A DNA stretch of 45,722 nucleotides from an uncultured Bacteroidales bacterium. GTDB lineage: Bacteria; Bacteroidota; Bacteroidia; Bacteroidales; Muribaculaceae. The translations under genes and the position numbers were made by a program. Location of the stretch: NCBI GenBank assembly GCA_900542185.1, contig UQMZ01000029.1, forward strand, positions 1 to 45,722, read 5' to 3'. The first letter of the stretch is position 1; each line of letters opens with the position of its first letter. Shown here piece after piece: positions 8,800 through 15,191 of the stretch. The notes under the pieces are model-generated. The model made no database searches. It was not told where the DNA came from and was given only the letters and a program-made list of their open reading frames with translations.

Positions 8800-10353
8800 T
8801 TACTGGTTCGGGAGCTTGGTGACGACGGTGTCGCGGTTGCGCCATCGGCTGATGCCGGTGCGCTTGGACGACAGCACGGTGCTCTGGCTGCGCAGACGGT
8901 TCTCCGTGTAACCGCAGCAACTGCACCGGAAGTGCTCGCGGTACTGGTCCGTGCGTACCTGCTGACGATAGGTGGTCGTTTCCATGTCCTGGTTCACGTT
9001 GGTGATCAGGGTGCGGTTGGTCTTCATGCTGAAGCCGTCCTTGTATTTTACGTGGGTGTATTGCTCGGTGGCCGTGCTGTTGTCCTTGACTACACGGTCC
9101 TCCGAGGCATCACGCATACTGGTTGTTGACCCAAGACTGTCGGTGCTGGTATAACAGATGGTGTCAAGACGGCGGCATTTGGGACAACGGCGGTGCGGCA
9201 CGTCGTTGTCGAGCGACCAGGCCACAATCTTGTAAATGAAATAAACCACAGGAATCATCAGCAGCGCGAACAATGCGTAAGCACCCCACAGTATCAGACA
9301 CACGTACCAGTAATATGCCGATACGACTCCGACCACTGCGGCCAAAAGCAGCAGCATGCGGTCGCCCAACGGATAGAACGCATAGCGCCAGTGCATCAGC
9401 GCCCATATAAAGGCCACGGGCAACGCGCCGAGGCAGAATATCCATATCAGTTCGCCAATGAACCCGAATATATAGACTATATATTTCAATACTGTCTGTA
9501 TGGCGCCGTCGCCGAATCTGGTAGCACGATAGAGGTTGGACCGTATCAGCCACGACGTGAGCGGCATATCGGCTATCTTGTCGGTCCAGGGCAGATATTT
9601 CAGGGCATATCCGTTGCGGTAGCGGTCGTGCTTATATGTGTGGCTGACGGCTTTGCCTTCGGCGTTGAACGTGACGGACGGCAGATACAGATGGCCGTCA
9701 GCTTTATCAAGTGTGTTGACGAAAAACGAAACGCGGCGTCCTCCCTTGCCGTCGGGCACATTAAGTTGCGCGGGACCGATTAGTTTCTCGCAGTTATCAA
9801 GCGTCAGTTCAGGCAGTTTCGATTCAAATTTCTCCTTGGTCATGATGGCCTGACGCGGTTCGGCCTCGAATGCCAGCTTGTTCACACCCTCGAAGACCGG
9901 GAGGAAATTGGTGGAGCCGAGATGTTCCACCTTGGTGCCGTCCTCTGTCACACCCTCGAAATCCTTAACTTCGCCGGAGTCGTGGAACAAGGCTTTGGTC
10001 ACTTTCACTTTCTGACCTTTGGCTGGTCCGTATTTGGGGATGACGGGTATGTCTATCTGGTCAGGGCGCAGAAATGCGCGAGTGCCGTCGGGCGTGACGG
10101 CGAGATATTTCAGAAACAGACCGTCGCCGGAATAGCCGGCTATCTGCACCTCTGTCCCGGCAGCAACAGGGACCTTGACGGCATCCTCCTTATCGAACTC
10201 CGCGGTCATTTTGGTGGCTGTCGGCACGGTGAATGTCTGTTCGCTGAGCCGGGGCTTGCGTGTCGGCATCATAACGTCCACGAGCAATACAATCAGTATT
10301 ACCGAGAAAAGAATAACCTCGAAGTTCAGCAGTCGGGATAATTTTATTTTCAT
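8800..10353 (-). CDS. Multi-pass membrane protein with C-terminal zinc-ribbon-like cysteines
   Basis: About 517 aa from ATG 10353; a TTG five codons upstream is less likely. I do not recognise the family. One transmembrane helix is near the N-terminus (NFEVILFSVILIVLLVD). A roughly 230-residue extracytoplasmic region follows with two SH3-like stretches, for example AAGTEVQIAGYSGDGLFLKY. Next come three or four helices (YIVYIFGFIGELIWIFC, LLLLAAVVGVVSAYYWY, ALFALLMIPVVYFIYKI). The cytosolic tail carries two CxxC pairs, CPKC and CSCC, about 85 residues apart, which could bind one metal. The gene stands alone, convergent with the ATPase gene, with its own promoter at 10420-10449. Confidence 0.7.
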   Translation of the reverse strand: MKIKLSRLLNFEVILFSVILIVLLVDVMMPTRKPRLSEQTFTVPTATKMTAEFDKEDAVKVPVAAGTEVQIAGYSGDGLFLKYLAVTPDGTRAFLRPDQIDIPVIPKYGPAKGQKVKVTKALFHDSGEVKDFEGVTEDGTKVEHLGSTNFLPVFEGVNKLAFEAEPRQAIMTKEKFESKLPELTLDNCEKLIGPAQLNVPDGKGGRRVSFFVNTLDKADGHLYLPSVTFNAEGKAVSHTYKHDRYRNGYALKYLPWTDKIADMPLTSWLIRSNLYRATRFGDGAIQTVLKYIVYIFGFIGELIWIFCLGALPVAFIWALMHWRYAFYPLGDRMLLLLAAVVGVVSAYYWYVCLILWGAYALFALLMIPVVYFIYKIVAWSLDNDVPHRRCPKCRRLDTICYTSTDSLGSTTSMRDASEDRVVKDNSTATEQYTHVKYKDGFSMKTNRTLITNVNQDMETTTYRQQVRTDQYREHFRCSCCGYTENRLRSQSTVLSSKRTGISRWRNRDTVVTKLPNQ

Positions 10354-10419
10354 AACGATGTCGGTCAAAAAAAGGTGATGCGTTTTAGTCTGTTTAAGAA
10401 AGTATTAGTATTCAACGCA

Positions 10420-10449
10420 CAAAGATAATAAAATATTCTGAATTTCAAC
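10420..10449 (-). promoter_or_regulatory. Promoter of the zinc-ribbon membrane protein gene
   Basis: Read on the minus strand: GTTG, an 18-base spacer, then TATCTTTG (plus-strand CAAAGATA at 10420-10427). The -7 box is exact, the -33 box 3 of 4. Start expected near 10413, about 60 bases before the ATG. Confidence 0.55.
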
Positions 10450-10469
10450 GATAATGTTATGGACAGACC

Positions 10470-10503
10470 ATAAAAACAACTCCGCATCGGCGAGATGCAG
10501 AGT
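10470..10503 (-). terminator. Minus-strand terminator, probably the original tRNA-Gly terminator
   Basis: On the minus strand, CTCTGCATC-N5-GATGCGGAG forms a hairpin followed by TTGTTTTTA. It lies about 20 bases beyond the truncated tRNA-Gly copy at 10524-10551, where a tRNA terminator would be expected. It also serves to end transcripts leaving the island. Confidence 0.6.
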
Positions 10504-10523
10504 CAATATGTGGTGAATTATCA

Positions 10524-10551
10524 GAGCGGTAAACGGGACTCGAACCCGCGA
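10524..10551 (-). repeat. Left attachment site: 3' tRNA-Gly fragment
   Basis: 28 bases, GAGCGGTAAACGGG then A CTCGAACCCGCGA. They match the 3' part (T-arm and acceptor strand) of the intact tRNA-Gly at 15024-15051 with one difference, in the T-loop. The rest of the tRNA is absent. The copies start exactly 4,500 bases apart and have the same orientation, as left and right ends of an element inserted at a tRNA 3' end. Confidence 0.75.
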
Positions 10552-10570
10552 TATTGGTTTATTTCACGGT

Positions 10571-10987
10571 TCAATGAATTGCCATGAATTGTTGGCCAAT
10601 ATGGTGAAGGCCGTCGATTATGCGTTCGCGTTGTGCCGGTCTTGGGGTCCTAAGAGCGGATGCATAATGCCCAAGCAGTTTTTGATTGATACCGGTAACA
10701 CGGCTTATCGCAGCCATTGTGGTAAATTTCTCGGCTTGACGAAGTAGCGCTGCGACCGTTAGATGGTATACGATTTCATAGTCTCCGTTCAGTAACCAAT
10801 CAGGAACTGTTTCCCCATCCTCTGACATGGCTTCGATATGAAATCGCAGAGTTTCCTCAAATTCCTCTTTAATGCCGTCAAGAGTCTTGTTTGTGCAAAA
10901 CACGGCTCCTATGCCCTCAAGACCCCATCCACAGCAAAAGTTTTTGTCGGTCCATGAGATTTCTACATTTATTGTCTGTTTAGCCAT
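10571..10987 (-). CDS. hicB: HicB-family antitoxin with C-terminal helix-turn-helix
   Basis: 138 aa. Antitoxin partner of the HicA RNase encoded just upstream. The N-terminal half has the HicB partial RNase-H-like pattern: a beta-strand opening (INVEISWTDKNFCCGW), then KTLDGIKEEFEETLRFHIE, the usual HicB helix. The C-terminal half (MAAISRVTGINQKLLGHYAS) looks like an HTH that would bind the operon promoter. The order is toxin then antitoxin, 19 bases apart, usual for hicAB. The pair lies at the left end of the island, just inside the attachment repeat, where it could stabilise the island. The length is normal for HicB. Confidence 0.8.
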   Translation of the reverse strand: MAKQTINVEISWTDKNFCCGWGLEGIGAVFCTNKTLDGIKEEFEETLRFHIEAMSEDGETVPDWLLNGDYEIVYHLTVAALLRQAEKFTTMAAISRVTGINQKLLGHYASALRTPRPAQRERIIDGLHHIGQQFMAIH

Positions 10988-11006
10988 AATTTTCTATTTT
11001 AAATTG

Positions 11007-11201
11007 TTATTTCCAGCCTGCCTGTTTGAATATACTGTTTAAAATTTCTTGTTCCAAAGTGTCAGAAGGTTTCTTATTCACCGTGACGCGACCCTTTTTG
11101 ACAGGATGCTTAAATTGACGATGGTCTCCTTTAGTTACGGCAAGATACCATCCGTCTGCCTCAAGCATTTTTATAACTTCTCGTACTTTGTAACGTTTCA
11201 T
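11007..11201 (-). CDS. hicA: HicA-type mRNA interferase toxin
   Basis: 64 aa. HicA toxins fold like a double-stranded-RNA-binding domain and cleave mRNA. This protein has the family layout: VREVIKMLEADGWYL, the catalytic-histidine segment TKGDHRQFKHP (His27), a basic strand KKGRVTVNKK, and the closing helix EQEILNSIFKQAGW. Length is typical and no key residue is missing. It is first in the operon, with hicB 19 bases downstream, and has a good promoter at 11222-11253. The start ATG at 11201 is the only one that keeps the family N-terminus. Confidence 0.88.
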   Translation of the reverse strand: MKRYKVREVIKMLEADGWYLAVTKGDHRQFKHPVKKGRVTVNKKPSDTLEQEILNSIFKQAGWK

Positions 11202-11221
11202 TTAAACGGTTTGTTTTGCTG

Positions 11222-11253
11222 CAAAGATAGCATTATTTCTATCAATTTCCAAA
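11222..11253 (-). promoter_or_regulatory. hicAB promoter
   Basis: On the minus strand TTTG, a 20-base spacer and TATCTTTG (plus-strand CAAAGATA at 11222-11229, CAAA at 11250-11253). Both boxes are exact. The start would fall about 15 bases before the hicA ATG, leaving a very short leader. Confidence 0.7.
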
Positions 11254-11372
11254 TCTAAATGAACAAAAATGTCCATTATGTCATTTGTGATTGCTTCATA
11301 TACAAGATTGGCGTCTAATTCAAAATATCCATGAGTGTATGGATGGCACGCAGGCGCCCAGTATCAAAATAA

Positions 11373-11567
11373 TGTGTTGCCATTACAAATCTTGTCATGT
11401 CTTTCGAACGGCTCAACCGTGACTTCCGCAGAGTAACCCGCATGAGAACCGCAATGCCCAATGAGGACTCGGTGCTGACACTGATGGGCAGTGTGGCAAT
11501 GGACCATAAGGCATTCGATAGAGCCTTACCAAATATCACAGTCGATAAGACACTGTTTCCTGACTGA
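11373..11567 (+). pseudogene. IS256-family (mutator-type) transposase C-terminal remnant
   Basis: After an in-frame TAA at 11370 an open frame of 64 codons reads AITNLVMSFERLNRDFRRVT, then a TRMRTAMPNEDSVLTLMG segment, to TGA at 11565-11567. IS256-type transposases end with the same pattern (TTN-x-IES-x-NR, R(K/R)VT, FPNEDS-x-L-x-L). The catalytic DDE region, about 300 residues, is missing upstream, so only the 3' tail survives. I did not find a matching terminal inverted repeat. The insertion lies between hicA and the orphan promoter at 11980. Confidence 0.7.
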
Positions 11568-11899
11568 CGGTAAAGGTTTTCTTAGCGGAACGGCTATCCT
11601 GGTGAAATTGAAGCCTCCACTTGCGGAACGGCTCCTGTATTCAACTGTCTCCAGTTGTGGCGCAGCCATGTTGCGGGCGGGGCGCTCCTCGGGAGAGCCC
11701 GTTTCCTCATACGGCTGCACTCCAAAATTACTAATTTTTCGTCACTCAACGAAACTATGGGATAAAATCATTATATTTGCACCGTCATCTGAAATCTGCA
11801 GGCTTGTGTGAACTCGCCTCAGACACACTCGGTGAAACACTACCTTCAGCATGGCCTGATACCATAAATTCCCGAGTGACGGCATAATCATATTAAAGT
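11568..11899. other. Island spacer without a supported gene
   Basis: About 330 bases. GCGGAACGGCT occurs twice, about 38 bases apart (near 11585 and 11623). TATATTTG at 11772-11779 resembles a -7 box but has no -33 partner. No convincing coding region on either strand. Confidence 0.4.
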
Positions 11900-11974
11900 A
11901 AAAGAGCCTATCGCAGATCGAAGTCTGAAATAAGCTCTTTTGGCTTTAGACGATATGCCCTGTGGTTTATAAAC
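11900..11974 (-). ncRNA. Candidate small RNA with its own promoter and terminator
   Basis: A strong minus-strand promoter (11980-12010) is followed after about 35 bases by a hairpin AAAAGAGC (minus strand, 11941-11934) pairing with GCTCTTTT (11907-11900), the last part of which is the T-run. Within the loop CAGACTTCGATCTG can form a second small hairpin. The predicted transcript is about 75 nt and holds no ORF with a reasonable start. Promoter plus terminator at this distance fits a small RNA. A decayed gene leader, or an attenuated one, is the alternative. Confidence 0.4.
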
Positions 11975-11979
11975 TATCG

Positions 11980-12010
11980 CAAAGATAGTGAATTTTTAGG
12001 GATTGACAAA
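11980..12010 (-). promoter_or_regulatory. Orphan promoter reading away from the exported-protein gene
   Basis: On the minus strand TTTG (plus CAAA 12007-12010), 19-base spacer, TATCTTTG (plus CAAAGATA 11980-11987). Exact match to the consensus. There is no gene for 700 bases downstream except the IS256 remnant on the other strand, so it most likely drives the small RNA candidate. Confidence 0.6.
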
Positions 12011-12019
12011 AGCGCTACA

Positions 12020-12643
12020 TTATAAATCTTTTGTCATTGGATCTGCTTTTGCGGCATCATTCACTTTGGGTAATGCTTCTTTTATAAAATTTGAAAATTG
12101 GTTGTTGGCAAATTCAAAATCAAATGTTTTTCCGTTGATTGCCAATCTTATCTTAGACACTCCAATATTGATGATTTTTTCTAAGTCAGTATCCGTAATT
12201 ACATACATGGGAGTAGAACTATACTGATACGCAGATAGCATATCATATTTTTTTACTCGGCAGTCGCCTTCGGATGCGAGCATAACAACTTCAGCATTGC
12301 GCAATTTTATGGCAAGTTTGCAACCTTTGTTAAGGGAATAGCCTCCTGTCTTGTTGACCTCAAACACCAAAACATGACGGGGATATTGTTGACCTTTAAA
12401 ATCCATAATTTGCAGGTCAAGTTCTGGTTTTATATTAAAATCCACACTGTCCTCAACGGACGGGTAATATCCGGCGCCAAGCCTTATTTCCCCGGAGCTT
12501 ATATATGTATTTCTTGATTGATAGTACGCCGAAATGACACGAACATTACCAATCATCTCATCTTTTATGCTTATTTCTGATTGAGCGAATACAGAAGCGA
12601 TAGATGATACCATCAGCACCAGCGCGAGCAATAGTTTCTTCAT
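12020..12643 (-). CDS. Small exported protein, unknown function
   Basis: 207 aa with a clear cleavable signal peptide (MKKLLLALVLMVSSIASVFA, then Q). No family recognised. The mature part looks mainly beta, with a cluster of hydrophobic strands (VLVFEVNK, CKLAIKLRN, AEVVMLASEGDC) and a closing segment KIRLAINGKTFDFEF. The two cysteines could form a disulphide. Its ATG overlaps, as ATGA, the stop of the open frame downstream of the broken XRE gene, so it belonged to that operon. It may be cargo of the island. Base composition is AT-rich like its island neighbours. Confidence 0.7.
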   Translation of the reverse strand: MKKLLLALVLMVSSIASVFAQSEISIKDEMIGNVRVISAYYQSRNTYISSGEIRLGAGYYPSVEDSVDFNIKPELDLQIMDFKGQQYPRHVLVFEVNKTGGYSLNKGCKLAIKLRNAEVVMLASEGDCRVKKYDMLSAYQYSSTPMYVITDTDLEKIINIGVSKIRLAINGKTFDFEFANNQFSNFIKEALPKVNDAAKADPMTKDL

Positions 12644-13103
12644 GTTGTTATTGGTTCTGGTTTCTTTATTATTTTTCTTAACGCATCTATGCGCGAATCC
12701 AATATGTCGGACTGCGCGATAATATCGTTGAATACGTCTTTAAGTTCCTTGTTTAACGCAAACACCCTCTCTGCCCCAGGCATCAGCATATTGCCCTCTC
12801 GCCCGTGCATATCTACGCGAGGTTTAGCTGAGGATATACCCTGATGATGCGAAGGAGCATTTCCGTTCCGATATTGCCTTTATTATTGAGCATATTCCGC
12901 TTGATGTAATATCTGCTGAGGTTGCATTGGCGTTCAAACTCGGCTTCGGACTTGCAGAATCCTTCAGATTGCATCCGTCTCGCAAACAGACGCAGACGAA
13001 AGACAGGGGTCTGTACCGGATTATCCCTTTGCTTAGATTCCTCGACTGCCTGCGCGTAGTATTCCTTACCACGGATATTTTTATGTGGTTTAGAGACTGC
13101 CAT
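12640..13103 (-). pseudogene. Broken XRE/phage-repressor-like regulator
   Basis: From ATG 13103 the frame gives a helix-turn-helix regulator (FRLRLFARRMQSEG...SEAEFERQCNLSRYYIKRNM) reaching IIRVYPQLNLA, then TAG at 12813-12815. In related repressors this point reads YP-x-LN-x-x-W(L/I)-x-TGEG. Here, past the TAG, the same frame gives I-C-T-G-E, and after a two-base slip G-N-M-L-M-P-G continues for 45 codons to a TGA at 12640. One nonsense change (W to amber) plus one frameshift therefore explains two adjacent fragments. The intact sister regulator upstream in the operon reads YPRLNESWLLTGEGDM at the same place. A 56-aa ORF at 12640-12810 could still be translated on its own. Confidence 0.6.
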
Positions 13104-13725
13104 GTTGTAGAATAGATTCACATACACGTTTGCGTTCATCCCTGAGCCGAATAATTCGTGTATGTAAGGATTCTAAATCCTCTTGACGTTGATGTATATT
13201 AGTTATAATTTCCCTGAAAATAACTTCAAATGACTGCATTTGAGAAACAAATAAATTTCGGGAGAATGTGTTATCGCTATTTTCAATATCTGACAAAGTT
13301 TTCTCCAACTTCATTTCTGTATCAAGTAAATGAAGATTCGCTCCGGGAATATTAGCCAAAATTAATCCATGAATCGCATTAAGGTAGCATAAATATCTTG
13401 AAGACAATTCATCTTCGGAGTCTCCCTTGCGGTCTTGTGCAAAGGCCTCTATTAAACAGGAAAGTCTTTTGTCCTGAGTCTCCAAAAGCTGACTTTGTTT
13501 TTCAAAACGAGATTGGACGCAATTCATCCTTTTGAGTGTCTTGACATTCTCAATAGCGTTAAAGACCTGCCAGCCCACGAGCGCAGTCACCATCACTCCT
13601 AATGCCGACACCAACAACCCTGCGGACTTGTCGGGGTCGAACGACAGATTGCAGAAGCAGGCATAGGAGAGCCACACGGCAAGTACGATTACAACAACAT
13701 ATAGAACTACAACTGCCTTTTTCAT
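13090..13725 (-). CDS. Small membrane protein with coiled coil, unknown
   Basis: 211 aa. Two transmembrane helices near the N-terminus (VVVLYVVVIVLAVWLSYACF and AGLLVSALGVMVTALVGWQVF), then about 145 cytoplasmic residues rich in charged heptads (NVKTLKRMNCVQSRFEKQSQ; LEKTLSDIEN; HQRQEDLESLHTRIIRLRDE). No known domain is seen. It overlaps the XRE gene upstream by four bases (ATGA), so it is translated from the same message, and it overlaps the broken regulator downstream by 14 bases. The arrangement of regulator followed by membrane coiled-coil protein is seen in prophage remnants, but no phage function can be assigned. Confidence 0.7.
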   Translation of the reverse strand: MKKAVVVLYVVVIVLAVWLSYACFCNLSFDPDKSAGLLVSALGVMVTALVGWQVFNAIENVKTLKRMNCVQSRFEKQSQLLETQDKRLSCLIEAFAQDRKGDSEDELSSRYLCYLNAIHGLILANIPGANLHLLDTEMKLEKTLSDIENSDNTFSRNLFVSQMQSFEVIFREIITNIHQRQEDLESLHTRIIRLRDERKRVCESILQHGSL

Positions 13726-14189
13726 TTCAATCTCGCTTTAAGACGTTTTATTTCCTCGTCCTTGCTGAATAACATAGACCGTAATCTATGAATCTCATCC
13801 ATTAGTTCCTTGGGGGTTGAATTAACAGTCAGATCAACAAATGCTTCATCAATTTCCGTGGACTGCACTGCAAGCATGGGGCTATTGTTATAGTTGCTGC
13901 TACCTCCACTCGTATATTGATTGTTGCCGCCGTTGTCTGTAAACTGACTATTTGTAGATTGAGAAGCACATAACGCCATGTCACCTTCTCCTGTCAACAG
14001 CCATGATTCGTTCAATCTTGGATAATGTTGCTTTATGCGTGCAACCATACCCCGGGAAAGAGATCTTTTCCCTGCAAGAATCAGACTCATCGCAGATTGG
14101 GAAGTGCCAAGTTCGGTAGCGAACTCGGTCGTGCTAATCCCCAAAGATTCCTTGAAAAACCTAAGTCGCTGATTAGTAGAATTCGACAT
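13722..14189 (-). CDS. XRE-family phage-repressor-like regulator
   Basis: About 155 aa from ATG 14189; an ATG five codons upstream (14204) is possible. Residues 5-70 form an HTH_3-type domain: QRLRFFKESLGISTTEFATE, GTSQSAMSLILAGKRSLSRG, and the closing YPRLNESWLLTGEGDM typical of Bacteroidales phage and mobile-element repressors. A low-complexity N/S/G linker follows, then a C-terminal coiled coil (PKELMDEIHRLRSMLFSKDE) probably for oligomerisation. It is transcribed divergently from a promoter with ATATGATAT repeats at 14229-14266, its likely operators. It is the first gene of the operon with 13090-13725 and the broken regulator. Confidence 0.82.
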   Translation of the reverse strand: MSNSTNQRLRFFKESLGISTTEFATELGTSQSAMSLILAGKRSLSRGMVARIKQHYPRLNESWLLTGEGDMALCASQSTNSQFTDNGGNNQYTSGGSSNYNNSPMLAVQSTEIDEAFVDLTVNSTPKELMDEIHRLRSMLFSKDEEIKRLKARLK

Positions 14190-14227
14190 GAAGCAATACT
14201 GCATCTATATATTAATAAATCTTTAAA

Positions 14228-14272
14228 TATGATATGAATACTTGTAAATCATATCAATATGATATATCTTTG
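14228..14272 (+). promoter_or_regulatory. Rightward promoter with operator-like repeats
   Basis: CTTG (14241-14244), 20-base spacer, TATCTTTG (14265-14272). GATATGA (14231-14237) and TCATATC (14249-14255) form an inverted repeat flanking the -33 box. ATATCA-N3-TGATAT (14251-14265) forms another just upstream of the -7 box. ATATGATAT occurs directly twice. The position between a repressor gene and a divergent promoter fits a phage-type switch. Confidence 0.6.
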
Positions 14273-14279
14273 CATCGTG

Positions 14280-15021
14280 TTTCAGTGAAATGCACAGAAA
14301 CGGCAATAGCAAAGGCAGTCGCGAAACTTCGCTACCTACATACATACTTCAATTGCAAAGTTATGCACAGTCTGGCTATTTCCCAAATTTTCAAACGAAT
14401 ATTTTTCACGAAATTGAGAATAAAGTCACAAAAAGCAATGGAATCCATGAACCCGGGGAGGCTAACCGAAATCGTTCGCCGCTACTTCGGTGGCCGATTT
14501 TCAGTCGCAGTAGCGGATCGCCTACTGGGTACGACAGAACTGTCCGAGACGTGACGGAAGGAAATTCGCGGTCGAAAGTTCAGCCGAAGGTCTGTTTATA
14601 AATGATACGGTTGTCAAGCTATGATGCGCACCCATTCGGCCAAAAGCTTGTTGAGGCGCATATTCACAGCATTTCCCGACACCCCCGCCTCAATATCTGT
14701 CTGACTCGCTTTTATACCCATCGAAATGAGCGGATACACCGTTGTTGGTCAGATGTAATATAACATCGTCACCCCTATCAGCCGGGACTATGAAATTAAA
14801 AGGAAACGCAGTGTTAAATAATCTATACAGATGGTTAATAATAATTAATATAAGTTGTCGCAACCGGTACAACATCGGTATAACAAATTCATACAAAGAT
14901 GGACAAAACCGAACAAAATTAGACAAAATATCCGAGAAAAGCAATCGGAATGACAGGATTATATATAAGAAAGACTGCCGATAATATTAGTTAAAAGTCT
15001 GATATTCAGCAGTCTTAATCG
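14280..15021. other. Right part of island: only gene scraps
   Basis: About 740 bases without a convincing gene, though the promoter at 14265 reads into it. Two scraps stand out. At 14447-14554 (+) a 35-codon frame begins MNPGRLTEIVRRYFGGRFS, reminiscent of the first helix of FecR-type anti-sigma proteins, then stops. At 14614-14721 (-) a 35-codon frame reads MGIKASQTDIEAGVSGNAV and ends LLAEWVRIIA. It looks like a natural helical C-terminus, but I cannot name it. Both are probably remnants. Confidence 0.3.
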
Positions 15022-15097
15022 TGGAGCGGTAAACGGGGCTCGAACCCGCGACCCTCAGCTTGGGAAGCTGATGCTCTACCAACTGAGCTACTACCGC
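15022..15097 (-). tRNA. tRNA-Gly (anticodon CCC)
   Basis: Minus-strand cloverleaf: acceptor GCGGTAG/TTACCGC, D-arm GCTC...GAGC, anticodon stem TCAGC/GCTGA with loop TTCCCAA (anticodon CCC), T-arm GCGGG TTCGAGC CCCGT. The discriminator is T, as usual for bacterial tRNA-Gly, and CCA is encoded (15022-15024 complement). Its 3' 28 bases are repeated at 10524-10551, marking it as an integration site. It lies about 90 bases downstream of the CBS-nucleotidyltransferase gene and has its own promoter. Confidence 0.95.
15024..15051 (-). repeat. Right attachment site within tRNA-Gly
   Basis: Partner of 10524-10551: 27 of 28 bases identical, same orientation, spanning the acceptor 3' strand and T-arm. 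The tRNA is left whole, as integrases that use tRNA 3' ends usually do. Confidence 0.75.
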
Positions 15098-15159
15098 ATG
15101 ATGTTGGTATTGAAACCGAAAATGTCAACACTTAAAATATGTGCCGTTGGTTTCGGTTG

Positions 15160-15191
15160 CAAATTTACAAATTATTTTGATATTCTACAAG
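15160..15191 (-). promoter_or_regulatory. tRNA-Gly promoter
   Basis: On the minus strand CTTG (plus CAAG 15188-15191), 20-base spacer, TAAATTTG (plus CAAATTTA 15160-15167). The -33 box overlaps the last codons of the upstream gene. Start near 15154, about 57 bases before the tRNA. Confidence 0.5.

Larger units (their letters stand above)
10524..15051. mobile_element. 4.5-kb genomic island at tRNA-Gly(CCC)
   Basis: The island is bounded by direct repeats of the tRNA-Gly 3' end. Its content differs from the surrounding housekeeping DNA: hicAB, an IS256-type transposase tail, short AT-rich genes, an XRE repressor-like gene with operator-like repeats, and a broken second XRE gene. No tyrosine or serine recombinase is encoded, so it would be a decayed prophage or integrative element, or a satellite moved in trans. 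The intact tRNA keeps its own promoter on the chromosomal side, and a terminator suited to the tRNA lies beyond the left repeat, as expected if the island separated them. Confidence 0.6.

Noticed and set aside
11526..11720. 64-codon minus-strand frame in the island
   Set aside because: Lies partly opposite the transposase remnant, has no domain and no promoter in place.
11761..11790. Plus-strand promoter at TATATTTG (11772-11779)
   Set aside because: Good -7 match but no -33 box at a proper distance and no gene downstream.
14690..14944. 84-codon minus-strand frame in the right part of the island
   Set aside because: Composition is that of AT-rich noncoding DNA for the first 50 codons; no start signal or family.
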